From positions 1-33,867 of the forward strand of contig DUPD01000044.1 of NCBI GenBank assembly GCA_012838505.1: a DNA stretch of 33,867 nucleotides. The letters are read 5' to 3'. Source of the stretch: Bacilli bacterium. Lineage in GTDB: Bacteria; Bacillota; Bacilli; Bacillales; Amphibacillaceae. Of this stretch, positions 7,808 through 15,854 are shown one piece after another. Position 1 is the stretch's first letter, and every line of letters begins with the position of its first letter. The position numbers and the translations under genes were made by a program. Below the pieces are notes generated by a model, which did no database searches, was not told the DNA's origin, and saw only the letters and a list, made by a program, of their open reading frames with translations.

Positions 7808-8368
7808 TTATTTTTGATCTAAAAATTGTCTTAATAAAAATTCAAATTGATCCATTAATGGGTGGAATTGATTTCGATTGATACCAGCTGTGACGCTGTC
7901 GAACATATTTTGATAGTACCATTGTTGATCTTTCTTTCCACGCTCAAAAGCATGCCACATCGCATCTCCATAAACCATTTCATTATCTAGCATTGAACCA
8001 AGGTTATCGATTTTATCAGCACAAGCAATCAACTTAACATCGATTGGTGCTTGTCGGATTTGATCGATGCTCTGCTGTTTCCGAGTGTCCCAAGGTAAAG
8101 ATTTTTCTTTTTCAGTGACTGTACTAACAAGTTGGGTGACGTTTTGACCGAATAAAGCGTCAATTTCGTCGAGTGTACCGTCAGTATCTTCAACGACATC
8201 GTGTAGAAGTCCAGCAATAACTAAGTCTTGATTGCAGTCATGTTCTTTTAATAACATCGCAACTCGATATGGGTGACCAATAAAAGGTTCTTTGTTTACT
8301 TTTCGCTTTTGGCCGTCATGCTTGACTGTTGCAAAAGTAATCGCTCGCATTAAACGTTCTGTTGACAT
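7808..8368 (-). CDS. HD-domain phosphohydrolase, RelA/SpoT-hydrolase (MESH1)-like
   Basis: A 186-residue single-domain HD protein. The metal-binding pattern is clear: His17 in KHDGQKRK, His32 in GHPYRVA, the HD pair at 56-57 in GLLHDVVEDT, and a downstream Asp in ACADKIDNL. Spacing and flanks (FGQNVTQLVSTVTE) match the hydrolase half of RelA/SpoT and the small alarmone hydrolases that remove pyrophosphate from (p)ppGpp. Many Bacillus members of this family are unstudied, so another nucleotide may be the substrate. The start is ATG 8368, preceded on the minus strand by AAGGGGGT. It is probably a single-gene transcript ended by the long hairpin at 7739-7778. Confidence 0.78.
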   Translation of the reverse strand: MSTERLMRAITFATVKHDGQKRKVNKEPFIGHPYRVAMLLKEHDCNQDLVIAGLLHDVVEDTDGTLDEIDALFGQNVTQLVSTVTEKEKSLPWDTRKQQSIDQIRQAPIDVKLIACADKIDNLGSMLDNEMVYGDAMWHAFERGKKDQQWYYQNMFDSVTAGINRNQFHPLMDQFEFLLRQFLDQK

Positions 8369-8501
8369 TGCTATTACCCCCTTCTCTAACGCTAGCATAT
8401 TAAAATAAATTATAGTACTATTATTATACTTATTTTTAATGATTAATTAAAGGATCGTCCATCAATTAAATTGGGGATGAAAAGAATTTGGAGATGATTA
8501 T

Positions 8502-9647
8502 TTGCCTATTTTTAAACGGATTAGTTTTATATTAATTACTATGTTTATATTGACGGGTTGTCTAGCGGAAGAGAAGCGATCAGAATTGCATCAATTAAAA
8601 GAAATTGAACAGGTAAACAAAGAAACGCTCACCTATTTACCTGCAGAAAGCTATCAACTATCGATTGCAGCAATTGGCGATTTACTCATTCATGGTCGTG
8701 TATATAATCATGCACGAACGAATTCAGGCTTTGATTTTATGCCGATGGTAAGTGAGATACAGGATTATTTAGTAAGTGCTGATATTGCAACAGCTAATCA
8801 AGAAACGATGATCGGTGGGGAGGCATTTGGCTTGTCGACATACCCGCAATTTAATAGCCCGCAAGAAGTTGGTGATATGGTTAAGGAGCTAGGAATTGAT
8901 ATCGTCACCTTGGCGAATAATCATACACTAGATCGTGGTGAACAAGTCGTTTATTCTGCGTTAGACTATTGGGATCAGATTGACGTACTCTATACAGGCT
9001 CTTATCGCGATCAGGCTGATCGGGCAGAAATAAGAGTAATTGAAGAGAATAATATTTCTGTTGCCTTCTTAGGTTATAGCTATGGAACGAACGGGATTCC
9101 AATTCCAAACGGTAAAGATTATTTAATTAACTTGATTGATCAAGAACAAATAGCTCAAGATGTTGCAGAAGCTAAAGAATTAGCCGATGTTGTTGTAATG
9201 CATTTACATTTTGGTGATGAGTATATTCGAATGCCGAATATGTTTCAACAAGAGCTTGTTCAATATGTTGTTGATTTAGGTGTTGATATTGTCTTTGGTC
9301 ATCACCCACATGTACTTCAACCAGTAGATTGGGTTGAGTCTGCATCAGGTGAAGAAGCGTTTGTCATTTATTCTTTAGGTAATTTTTTATCAGGTCAAGA
9401 CGAACTTTATCGACAAATTGGAGGAATAGTAGAGCTTGATATTCATAAGGAAGTGACGTCTTCATCAGAAAAAATTACTTTAGCCGCACCAAGGTTTTTA
9501 CCGACATATGTTGATATCAATCAAGGCTTTAAAGTTATCCCATTAAAAGATGTGACAGACCAACAGCTACCTGACGCGAGCAGGCATTATCAAGAGATCA
9601 AAAGTCATATGTCTCAATGGATGCCTGAACTTGATTTTTTTGAATAA
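8502..9647 (+). CDS. CapA/PgsA-family lipoprotein (metallophosphatase fold)
   Basis: A 381-residue membrane-anchored protein with a signal segment and lipobox LTGC (Cys20), then a PGA_cap domain. Recognisable family motifs are AAIGDLLIHGRVY, ANQETMIGG, LANNHTLDRG, HLHFGDEY, DIVFGHHPHVLQP and YSLGNFLSG, which together form the di-metal site of the calcineurin-like fold. In Bacillus the homologue CapA/PgsA takes part in poly-gamma-glutamate export, but no pgsB or pgsC genes are nearby, so a different cell-envelope role is quite possible. The start is TTG 8502 behind GGAGATG at 8490-8496. No terminator is visible after the stop. Confidence 0.8.
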   Translation: MPIFKRISFILITMFILTGCLAEEKRSELHQLKEIEQVNKETLTYLPAESYQLSIAAIGDLLIHGRVYNHARTNSGFDFMPMVSEIQDYLVSADIATANQETMIGGEAFGLSTYPQFNSPQEVGDMVKELGIDIVTLANNHTLDRGEQVVYSALDYWDQIDVLYTGSYRDQADRAEIRVIEENNISVAFLGYSYGTNGIPIPNGKDYLINLIDQEQIAQDVAEAKELADVVVMHLHFGDEYIRMPNMFQQELVQYVVDLGVDIVFGHHPHVLQPVDWVESASGEEAFVIYSLGNFLSGQDELYRQIGGIVELDIHKEVTSSSEKITLAAPRFLPTYVDINQGFKVIPLKDVTDQQLPDASRHYQEIKSHMSQWMPELDFFE

Positions 9648-9717
9648 TTAATCATTAAATAAACGGTAATAAAAGCGTGCGAAAAACTTAATTAGAATGT
9701 ATAATATTGACGAACAA

Positions 9718-9776
9718 TTATACGCTAAATAACAGCGTGTAAGTGCAGTATCATATATGGTGGGAAATTTACTGCA
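9718..9776. repeat. Two adjacent inverted repeats in the capA-GNAT intergenic region
   Basis: TTATACGCT (9718-9726) pairs with AGCGTGTAA (9734-9742) with one wobble pair, and TGCAGTA (9744-9750) pairs perfectly with TACTGCA (9770-9776). A TATAAT hexamer lies at 9700-9705 without a convincing -35. The function could be an operator or a leader structure for the downstream operon. Confidence 0.35.
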
Positions 9777-9898
9777 GACAAATTGTTGGTAATACCCATC
9801 GATTAAAGTCTCACTTTATTGTAAGTAGCTTTGCTTTATTATTCGGTTTAGCACTTGTAGATAGGCTTGACCGAGTTAAATATAAAGAAAATTATTAA
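9743..9898 (+). CDS. Doubtful 51-residue membrane ORF
   Basis: A short open frame from GTG 9743 to TAA 9898. Its second half has a hydrophobic segment (IVSSFALLFGLALV) followed by a charged tail ending DRVKYKENY, which looks like a small membrane protein. There is no ribosome binding site before the GTG, and the upstream codons are interrupted by a stop, so it may be the end of a decayed gene. The 5' part overlaps two inverted repeats (9718-9742 and 9744-9776). I do not recognise the protein. Confidence 0.25.
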   Translation: MQYHIWWEIYCRQIVGNTHRLKSHFIVSSFALLFGLALVDRLDRVKYKENY

Positions 9899-9919
9899 TG
9901 ATAGTTGGGATGTGATGCG

Positions 9920-10429
9920 ATGATCCGTGAAGCAACAATTCAGGATTTAGAAGAAATTATGACAAACGTGCGGGCTGTAGTAAAATGGATGCACGAAAGA
10001 GGTAGCCGACAATGGGATATGAGTTATCCAACTGAAGCGGATTATCAAAAAGATATCGATAGACGTGAATTATTTGTTTATCTTCTAGAAGGTAAAATAG
10101 TTGGCGTGTATACGATCAGTTGCGAAGGGCATCAAGAGTACCCTTCAATTAATTGGGCTAGCGATGTCCCGGCGTGGACGCTTAAACGAGTAGCCATAAA
10201 TCCTGACTATCATGGTCGTGGAATAGCAGATCAATTGATGCGATTTGCTGAAGAGCAAGCAAAGAATGCTGGTATTTATCGAATAAATACGGATACTTAT
10301 AGTGAAAATTTGCATGCTCAGAAACTATTCAAACGACACGGTTATCAGTTAGTTGATAAACGAACTGGTCGCCGAGGTACGATCGAATTTTTCTATTTTG
10401 AAAAGGTTTTGTCCAACGAGGAGGACTGA
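9920..10429 (+). CDS. GNAT-family N-acetyltransferase
   Basis: A 169-residue acetyltransferase of the GNAT fold. The acetyl-CoA loop is seen in LKRVAINPDYHGRGIADQLM (the Q/RxxGxG/A region as HGRGIA), followed by the C-terminal NLHAQKLFKRHGYQ segment typical of the superfamily. The N-terminus MIREATIQDLEEI is also typical. I chose ATG 9920 because it gives this usual N-terminus; GGGATGTGA lies just upstream. The gene ends 9 bases before the ABC ATPase gene and so probably belongs to the same transcript. The acceptor substrate cannot be told. Confidence 0.8.
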   Translation: MIREATIQDLEEIMTNVRAVVKWMHERGSRQWDMSYPTEADYQKDIDRRELFVYLLEGKIVGVYTISCEGHQEYPSINWASDVPAWTLKRVAINPDYHGRGIADQLMRFAEEQAKNAGIYRINTDTYSENLHAQKLFKRHGYQLVDKRTGRRGTIEFFYFEKVLSNEED

Positions 10430-10438
10430 GACTTATTC

Positions 10439-11128
10439 ATGCTTACTGTTGATCAAGTTTATTTTTCAACCAAGCAACAAGTCATTTTAGATCAGATTCA
10501 ATTTTTATTAAAATCCGGCTCTATTACCGCATTAATCGGTCATAATGGGGCCGGTAAATCAACATTATTTAAAGCAATTATGGGAATGATTCATCTTGAG
10601 GCAGGAGAAATCATCTTAGATGGAATCGCCCAATCAGATAATTTTTTAGCATTTAAAAAGCATCTTTCGTATATACCAGAAGAGGCTTTTTTGCTATCTG
10701 AGTTAACCGTTGAACAGCATTTTCAACTATATATCGAGAGTTATCAGCTTGATCCTGTTAAAATGGAGCAACAGATTAAACAATATGTTGATGCGTTTGA
10801 GATTGGAGATAAATTAGACCAGTATCCTGAGTCACTATCAAAAGGGATGCGGCAAAAGGTGCAAATTATTTGTGCACTGTTACCAGAAGTGAAGTTGTTA
10901 CTTGTCGATGAACCGTTTGAAGGGCTAGATGTTCATGCGACAGAATATTTAATCGATATTTTAAAGAAAAAAGCCCGAACTGGTACGATGATTTTACTAA
11001 CGACACATCAACTTGATCGCTTACAAGGATTGGCAGATCATTATTTAATGCTTCAACAGGGAAAATTAATTAGTTCTGGTCCGATTGAGGCGTTTGATCA
11101 ATTAAAGCGCAGGTTTGATCAATCATGA
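10439..11128 (+). CDS. ABC transporter ATP-binding protein, EcsA-like
   Basis: A 229-residue ATPase with Walker A GHNGAGKST (residues 34-42), signature LSKGMRQKV, Walker B LLLVDEPFEGLD and an H-loop in LTTHQLD. The LSKGMRQK form of the signature is common in EcsA and other ABC-2-type export ATPases. A GAGGAGG site lies about 13 bases before ATG 10439, which is slightly far. The last four bases overlap the start of the permease gene (ATGA), showing translational coupling. It probably forms an exporter or quality-control transporter with the next gene. Confidence 0.85.
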   Translation: MLTVDQVYFSTKQQVILDQIQFLLKSGSITALIGHNGAGKSTLFKAIMGMIHLEAGEIILDGIAQSDNFLAFKKHLSYIPEEAFLLSELTVEQHFQLYIESYQLDPVKMEQQIKQYVDAFEIGDKLDQYPESLSKGMRQKVQIICALLPEVKLLLVDEPFEGLDVHATEYLIDILKKKARTGTMILLTTHQLDRLQGLADHYLMLQQGKLISSGPIEAFDQLKRRFDQS

Positions 11129-12549
11129 AAACGAGTTCAACTTATACTGCCTATCGCTTTGTCAAGAAAAATCGTCGTCAGAAGAAACAACAGTTAACAC
11201 GATCAGCTTCTCGGATTCTATTCGATAAAACGAGTTTAAGTTATTTAGCTATTTTTGGCTTAATGCTGTTAATCTGGTATAGCGATCAACTTGAAGACTA
11301 TCAAACAATCTTTTCTAATATTGAAAGTTTTCTGTGGTCACACTATTTTGGTTTGCTCTGCTTTGGCTTTTTACGCCCACTTTCTTTAGCTTTTACGAGA
11401 CCGGGCGTCTTATTTAGTAGTTCAGACCTCTTTTTGATCACATTACCGTTGGATCGAAATAAATTATGGTTTTATCATGTGATTGATAAGATCAAACAAA
11501 CAGTGCTGATTGGATTGGTCATTGGTCTAGTTATAAAATGCTTGACCTATTTTTCATGGCAATTAATCATCACTTTATTACTTGGGTTTTGGTTGATTGA
11601 GTTGTTAATGATTATTCCGCAATGGCTCCTGTTTCAAAAACGGTGGTATATTAAATTTTTAATTAGTCAGGGAATTATGAGCATCAGCTTATTAGCGAAC
11701 TTATTCATGTTTTGGTTTGGTGGAAGGGGATTTTTAATCGTCATCAGTCTGATTATTTTAATCTTGGTCAATAGCTGGGGCTATCGAAGACTATTTGACT
11801 TTACCGATTGGTCACCAATTATTGAAACGAATGATCGCCTATTACGAAAAAGCTTATTGGTCTCGCTTGCATCAAACATTAAAATTGATCCACCAAAACA
11901 TCGAGGATTTTACCATCAAGTGATTCGAAGCAAGCAATTAACTAAACCTTTTAATGAAAATAAAAAATATCAAAGTTATCATCGAATTATATTTTTTAAG
12001 TTTACTGAACAGAAAGAGCAAGTGATCAAAGCAATTTCAGGTTTAGTCGGATTAATTATTTTTTTAAGTACATACGCGGAGATTACCTATGTGTGGTCGA
12101 TTATTATTGTGATTTCACTTTATGCTCAAATTGGTACAAGCTTTTTCCCTGTAATTTTTGAAGATCGGCTGATCTTTGCTTTACCTTGGAATCTTGAAAA
12201 ATGGCGGAAGGCATTTTGTTATTGGCTGACGTTTGGCCTAGTCCCTATATTTATCATTTTAATGATCCCTGGACTATTTTGGTTTGAAGTTAATCTGATC
12301 TTCATCTTGAATGTCAGCAGTTATTTTTTAATTGGCCATCGACTGATCCTCGATCAAATCGATCTTCGAATCAAACGATTATCTGGAGAAAAACATCATG
12401 CTTCTTCCCTTTATCTGCTGAGCTTTATTATCTTATTTTTTGGTGTGATCTATTCAGTAAAATCATCCATTGTCAGCGTATTAGTTATCATCTATACTTT
12501 AATACGCTATAATGATCAATATATTGTAAAACAGGAGCGAACAAAATGA
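11125..12549 (+). CDS. ABC transporter permease, EcsB-like
   Basis: A 474-residue membrane protein with a basic N-terminus (KKNRRQKKQQ) and about ten hydrophobic segments. A segment such as FSSSDLFLITLPLDRNKLW resembles the EcsB family region that follows the second membrane segment, and the neighbour is an EcsA-like ATPase. It is longer than B. subtilis EcsB (about 408 residues), so it may be a divergent relative rather than the orthologue. EcsAB in Bacillus influences protein secretion and membrane proteolysis; the role here is an inference from that family. The start overlaps the ATPase gene by 4 bases and its end overlaps the MarR gene by 4. Confidence 0.7.
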   Translation: MKTSSTYTAYRFVKKNRRQKKQQLTRSASRILFDKTSLSYLAIFGLMLLIWYSDQLEDYQTIFSNIESFLWSHYFGLLCFGFLRPLSLAFTRPGVLFSSSDLFLITLPLDRNKLWFYHVIDKIKQTVLIGLVIGLVIKCLTYFSWQLIITLLLGFWLIELLMIIPQWLLFQKRWYIKFLISQGIMSISLLANLFMFWFGGRGFLIVISLIILILVNSWGYRRLFDFTDWSPIIETNDRLLRKSLLVSLASNIKIDPPKHRGFYHQVIRSKQLTKPFNENKKYQSYHRIIFFKFTEQKEQVIKAISGLVGLIIFLSTYAEITYVWSIIIVISLYAQIGTSFFPVIFEDRLIFALPWNLEKWRKAFCYWLTFGLVPIFIILMIPGLFWFEVNLIFILNVSSYFLIGHRLILDQIDLRIKRLSGEKHHASSLYLLSFIILFFGVIYSVKSSIVSVLVIIYTLIRYNDQYIVKQERTK

Positions 12550-13010
12550 ATCAAAATAAAGAACAGTATCTTAAAAGAAAGCAAGATCCGTCATTGAAGT
12601 TATTTGTTGTATTATCAAAAGCTTATCGTGCGGTAGTTGATCAAGTGACAGATGATATTCGGCAGTATGGTTTAAACCCTACAGAGTTCGCGGTGCTTGA
12701 ACTGTTGTATCATTCTGGGGATCAGCCATTACAAAAGATCGGTGACAAGATCTTATTAGCAAGTGGAAGCATTACTTATGTCGTCGATAAGTTAGAGGAA
12801 AAAGGCTATATTAAGCGGACGCAATGTGCAGAGGATCGGAGAATTACTCATGCCTCAATCACAGATAAAGGAAAAGACTTTCTTAATTCAGCTTTCCCTG
12901 ATCACTGGAAGAAAATCGAACAAATTACCGCAGGTTTATCTGAAGATGAAAAATTAGCGTCGATTGATTTGTTGAAAAAACTAGGTCTATATGCTGATGA
13001 AAATAAATAG
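12546..13010 (+). CDS. MarR-family transcriptional regulator
   Basis: A 154-residue winged-helix protein. The DNA-binding part is seen in PTEFAVLELLYHSGDQPLQKIGDKILLASGSITYVVDKLEEKGYIKR, given here in pieces: the recognition helix region is GSITYVVDKLEEKGYI and the wing is CAEDRRITHASIT. The first and last helices form the dimer interface. Similar YkvE/MhqR/OhrR-type proteins regulate stress or transporter genes. The start overlaps the permease gene by 4 bases (ATGA), so it is made together with the ABC transporter and probably controls it or senses its substrate. No operator could be pinned down. Confidence 0.85.
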   Translation: MNQNKEQYLKRKQDPSLKLFVVLSKAYRAVVDQVTDDIRQYGLNPTEFAVLELLYHSGDQPLQKIGDKILLASGSITYVVDKLEEKGYIKRTQCAEDRRITHASITDKGKDFLNSAFPDHWKKIEQITAGLSEDEKLASIDLLKKLGLYADENK

Positions 13011-13020
13011 TGACTTCTAC

Positions 13021-13060
13021 ATCCCTTTCTAATCCCTAAAAAAATAGAAAGGGATTTTTA
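13021..13060 (+). terminator. Intrinsic terminator of the GNAT-ABC-marR operon
   Basis: ATCCCTTTCTA at 13021-13031 pairs with TAGAAAGGGAT at 13045-13055, followed by a short T-rich tail. Confidence 0.85.
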
Positions 13061-13127
13061 TATTAAAAGAGCTGATTAAGTCTAATGTTTGAGCAACAAT
13101 TTTTTAAGAATAAAAATGATCTCTGAT

Positions 13128-13152
13128 GTTTAGATACTCAAAAACTGGGTAT
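13128..13152 (+). promoter_or_regulatory. Sigma-B-type promoter upstream of the glutaredoxin-like gene
   Basis: GTTTAG (13128-13133), 13 bases, then GGGTAT (13147-13152) fits the Bacillus sigma-B consensus GTTTAA-N12-15-GGGTAT almost perfectly. It lies about 120 bases before the start codon of the next gene. A second possible sigma-A promoter, TTGACA at 13209-13214 with TAAATA at 13232-13237, sits closer to the gene. Confidence 0.65.
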
Positions 13153-13273
13153 ATATTATAAGAGTAAGTAGGCAGAAAAGCCTAAGTGGCTCTATTTGTT
13201 ATTAAAAGTTGACAAGTATCAGCTTAAATGATAAATATTTGAATTTTCATCTTTGGAGAGGGGCTTAATCTAT

Positions 13274-13513
13274 ATGTCAGAGAAAGAGATCACGGTTTAT
13301 ACGAGTGATGACTGTGAAGAGTCTATACAAATCATTGACTATTTAAAGGAATTACAAGTTAATTACAACGAAAGGAATGTGAGTGAAAATCGGGCTTACT
13401 TAACAGAGTTACAAGCACGAAATGTCTATTCCGTTCCCGCCGTTTTTATCAATAATCAAGTTGTTTTAGGATTTCAAAAAGATAAGATTTATCGTTTAGT
13501 TCGATTGAGCTAG
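13274..13513 (+). CDS. Glutaredoxin-like protein with a single active-site cysteine
   Basis: A 79-residue thioredoxin-fold protein. The active-site position reads CEES (Cys14), a CxxS form with only one cysteine, after ITVYTSDD. The cis-proline segment is NVYSVPAVFINNQVVLGF, as in glutaredoxin and NrdH-like proteins. One cysteine implies a monothiol mechanism, such as removing mixed disulfides, rather than dithiol reduction. I chose ATG 13274 with GGAGAGGGG at 13255-13263; an in-frame TTG at 13253 is less likely. The sigma-B-type promoter upstream suggests general stress control. The partner thiol and the target are unknown. Confidence 0.75.
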   Translation: MSEKEITVYTSDDCEESIQIIDYLKELQVNYNERNVSENRAYLTELQARNVYSVPAVFINNQVVLGFQKDKIYRLVRLS

Positions 13514-13589
13514 AAGGATTTAGGTGAACGATTTGATTCACATTCTCATATGATAATCTAACAAAGATTATTGAATAGGGGTGTTTATT

Positions 13590-13919
13590 ATGCAATCAAA
13601 TCGATTCTTTTTTCGACCCAAAAATTACCCATACCACTATAATCAATTCCCACCACATACACAAATGAATCATCAGCCCTATCCACCATATCAAACCATG
13701 CCATTTCATCAAGGGGTTTGGCAACCACCTTACCAAGATATGCAAGGGATGGGACCTGAGCAAAAATCACCGATTAAAGGAGTTATGGGGTATTTTCAAA
13801 ATGATCAAGGAAAATTAGACGTTGATAAAGTGCTAAATACTGCAGGTCAAGTGGCAAATACGTATCAACAGTTTTCTCCAATTGTTAAAGGGATTGGGTC
13901 ATTTTTTAAAGGTGGCTAA
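13590..13919 (+). CDS. YppG-like protein
   Basis: A 109-residue protein in two parts. The first 60 residues are rich in Pro, Tyr, His and Gln (such as YPYHYNQFPPHTQ), with no hydrophobic core. The last 40 residues (VMGYFQNDQGKLDVDKVLNTAGQV and FSPIVKGIGSFFKGG, in pieces) match the conserved C-terminus of the Bacillus YppG family, which includes spore-coat-associated proteins. The start is ATG 13590, with AGGGGTG just before it. Its presence suggests a spore former. The exact role is not known. Confidence 0.65.
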   Translation: MQSNRFFFRPKNYPYHYNQFPPHTQMNHQPYPPYQTMPFHQGVWQPPYQDMQGMGPEQKSPIKGVMGYFQNDQGKLDVDKVLNTAGQVANTYQQFSPIVKGIGSFFKGG

Positions 13920-13921
13920 CG

Positions 13922-13958
13922 GATAGTCTTGTCAATATTGACAAGACTATCATTATTA
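13922..13958. terminator. Hairpin after yppG-like gene
   Basis: Bases 13922-13951 form a perfect 30-base palindrome (15 bases each side, GATAGTC...GACTATC). An ATTATTAT tail follows. With no unpaired centre the loop must open by a few pairs, which is still compatible with an intrinsic terminator. Confidence 0.65.
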
Positions 13959-13980
13959 TGATGATTAAAGGATGGTTTTA

Positions 13981-14697
13981 ATGATTGGTTGTTTATGTAT
14001 TCATGGATTTACTGGAGGACCTTATGAAATTGAACCGTTGACCACTTTTTTGTCAGCAGAAACAGATTGGTTAATTGAGACACCGACTTTACCGGGGCAC
14101 GGTTTAAACTTACAACTAGATGATGTTACCCATGAAGACTGGCTAGAAGCAGCTGACCAGGCTTATCAAGAATTAGCAACGAAGGTTGATCAGATTTATT
14201 TAATTGGATTTTCGATGGGAGGAATGATTGCTGCTTATTTAGCGGCAAAGTATCCAGTTAAGGGACTTGTTATGCTGTCGCCTTCTAGAAAATATCTTAG
14301 TTTAAGTAAAATTGCATCTGAAGTAAGGCATTTATTAAGAGATCGCTTCTTTGGTGAAATTGAAGAAAATTTAGTTTATCAAAATTTACAGCATAAGAAA
14401 GGTTTGATTCCAGCACGAGCTTATGTCGAATTTGCTAAGTGTATTGCAAAAACGCTACCATATTTGAAAGAAATCACTTGTCCAGTCCTAGTGTTACAAG
14501 GGATTCAAGATGGCCTCGTTCCATATCAGACGACACATGACCTCGCTAATGAAATTCCCGTCGATATCGATGTGATTTATTATGCGGATTCGAAGCATTT
14601 AATTTGTTTAGGTGATGATAAAGAGCTTGTGATTCAAACGGTTTACGATTACTTAATGAGCAATGAAAAGGAAGTAAAGCAAAAGATCACAGGTTAG
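13981..14697 (+). CDS. Alpha/beta-hydrolase, carboxylesterase (Est30-type)
   Basis: A 238-residue serine hydrolase. The nucleophile elbow GFSMGG places the catalytic serine at residue 78, the acid is the Asp of GIQDGLVP, and the histidine is in ADSKHLICL. The start HGFTGGPYEIEPL carries the oxyanion-loop region typical of Est30 and related thermostable carboxylesterases of Bacillaceae, which cleave short- and medium-chain esters. I chose ATG 13981 with AAAGGATGG at a good spacing; an ATG 9 bases earlier lies inside that site. Its terminator overlaps the stop codon and is shared with the convergent degV gene. Confidence 0.8.
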   Translation: MIGCLCIHGFTGGPYEIEPLTTFLSAETDWLIETPTLPGHGLNLQLDDVTHEDWLEAADQAYQELATKVDQIYLIGFSMGGMIAAYLAAKYPVKGLVMLSPSRKYLSLSKIASEVRHLLRDRFFGEIEENLVYQNLQHKKGLIPARAYVEFAKCIAKTLPYLKEITCPVLVLQGIQDGLVPYQTTHDLANEIPVDIDVIYYADSKHLICLGDDKELVIQTVYDYLMSNEKEVKQKITG

Positions 14698-14712
14698 TCT
14701 GTGATCTTTTTG
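14681..14712. terminator. Bidirectional terminator between the esterase gene and degV
   Basis: AAAAGATCACAG (14681-14692) pairs perfectly with CTGTGATCTTTT (14699-14710), with T runs on both sides depending on strand. It contains the esterase stop codon. Confidence 0.85.
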
Positions 14713-14713
14713 T

Positions 14714-15580
14714 TCAAGCTCTTCTTTTTTCGTCACTGAAGAATGCCATGACAATTGCTTCACTGCCTGCGTGAATCGATAACAATGGTCCCATTTCTGC
14801 AGTAATAATTTTATTAAACTGGTATTTATCCTTAATTGAAGTCACAATATTGTCTAAGCGTTCCTTTGCTTGAGCATGAGTAATCACGAGTTTTTGATTA
14901 GCTGTTTCTGAAAGATACTCACCGATTTTTTCAACAAACCGTTTTGTAGCTTTTTTTGTCCCACGCACCTTTTCAAGTACTTCAATTTTCCCTTCATCAC
15001 TTGCCTGAAGCAGTAACTTCACATTTAACGTTTTAGCAACTGTCCCTTTAATTCGGTCTAGGCGGCCACTTCTGATTAAGTTATCTAATGTTTTAAGAAT
15101 GAAAACTGTTCTTAAATGCTTCACTCGGTCTTCAATGAAGTGAAGTAACTGGTGAAAATCTAACCCGTCTGTAATTTTATTGATCGTTTCTTGCATTAAT
15201 AAGATAATTCCTGACGAAGCAGATTCAGTGTTAATAATTTCAATGTTACGATCGGGTTGTTTTTCTAACAGCATATTTTTGGCCATAACTGCGTGCTTGT
15301 ATGCGCTACTTACGCCGTCAGATACACTGAAATGGATAATCGCTTTCTCTCTTGGTACTTTTTCAAAAACTTTATAATATTCAAATGGCCCAGCTGCTGA
15401 TGTTGTTGGGAATGATTTACTCCGGCTTGTTTTCTCTGCAAAATCTATTACCGAAACATCATCTGATTTAATTTGTTCATTGTCTAAATGAATGTAGAGT
15501 GGGATTACTTTAACTTGCCAGTCTTTACACATTTGTCTTGATAAATCAGATCCACCATCTGTAATTAGTTGAACTGTCAT
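14714..15580 (-). CDS. DegV-family fatty-acid-binding protein
   Basis: A 288-residue DegV/FakB-type protein that binds a fatty acid and presents it to fatty acid kinase FakA for phosphorylation. Family landmarks are LITDGGSDLS at the start, the FPTTSAAGPFEYYKVF segment (TSxP-like lipid carboxylate region), HFSVSDGVSSAYKHA, and INTESASSGI. It starts with ATG 15580 behind GAGGTGAG. There is no fakA gene nearby, as is usual since FakB copies are scattered. The region upstream on this strand holds no obvious promoter, only a start-less open frame (15611-15772). Confidence 0.85.
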   Translation of the reverse strand: MTVQLITDGGSDLSRQMCKDWQVKVIPLYIHLDNEQIKSDDVSVIDFAEKTSRSKSFPTTSAAGPFEYYKVFEKVPREKAIIHFSVSDGVSSAYKHAVMAKNMLLEKQPDRNIEIINTESASSGIILLMQETINKITDGLDFHQLLHFIEDRVKHLRTVFILKTLDNLIRSGRLDRIKGTVAKTLNVKLLLQASDEGKIEVLEKVRGTKKATKRFVEKIGEYLSETANQKLVITHAQAKERLDNIVTSIKDKYQFNKIITAEMGPLLSIHAGSEAIVMAFFSDEKRRA

Positions 15581-15809
15581 AAACTCACCTCGAGTATTTA
15601 TTTTTAATTCTTAACATGAATAAGATATAAATCGATCAACTGATTGCCTTAGAAGAAAGTAAATCACGGCTATTAACCAAAAAATCCAATAAGATATCCC
15701 TATTTTATCATGATTTGTTTGATCTGTCGCTTGAATTGGATAGCTATGACTAGAACATAAGCTAATATTGTGTTAAAATAAGCACATCCATTGAATGCTC
15801 GTTAGTAAG

Positions 15810-15840
15810 CCTCTTTCATTAAAGTGGAGAGAGGTTTTTT
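15810..15840 (+). terminator. Intrinsic terminator without a visible gene
   Basis: CCTCTTTC at 15810-15817 pairs with GGAGAGAGG at 15827-15834 (one wobble pair), followed by six T residues at 15835-15840. No plus-strand gene precedes it, as degV is on the other strand, so it must end a non-coding transcript or act within a long cshA leader. A TAAAAT hexamer at 15774-15779 could be a -10 but no good -35 is seen. Confidence 0.6.
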
Positions 15841-15854
15841 CCACGTTAATAAAC

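Noticed and set aside
15611-15772. Minus-strand small membrane protein before degV
   Set aside because: It is open for 54 codons with a hydrophobic stretch but has no ATG, GTG or TTG start and no ribosome binding site.
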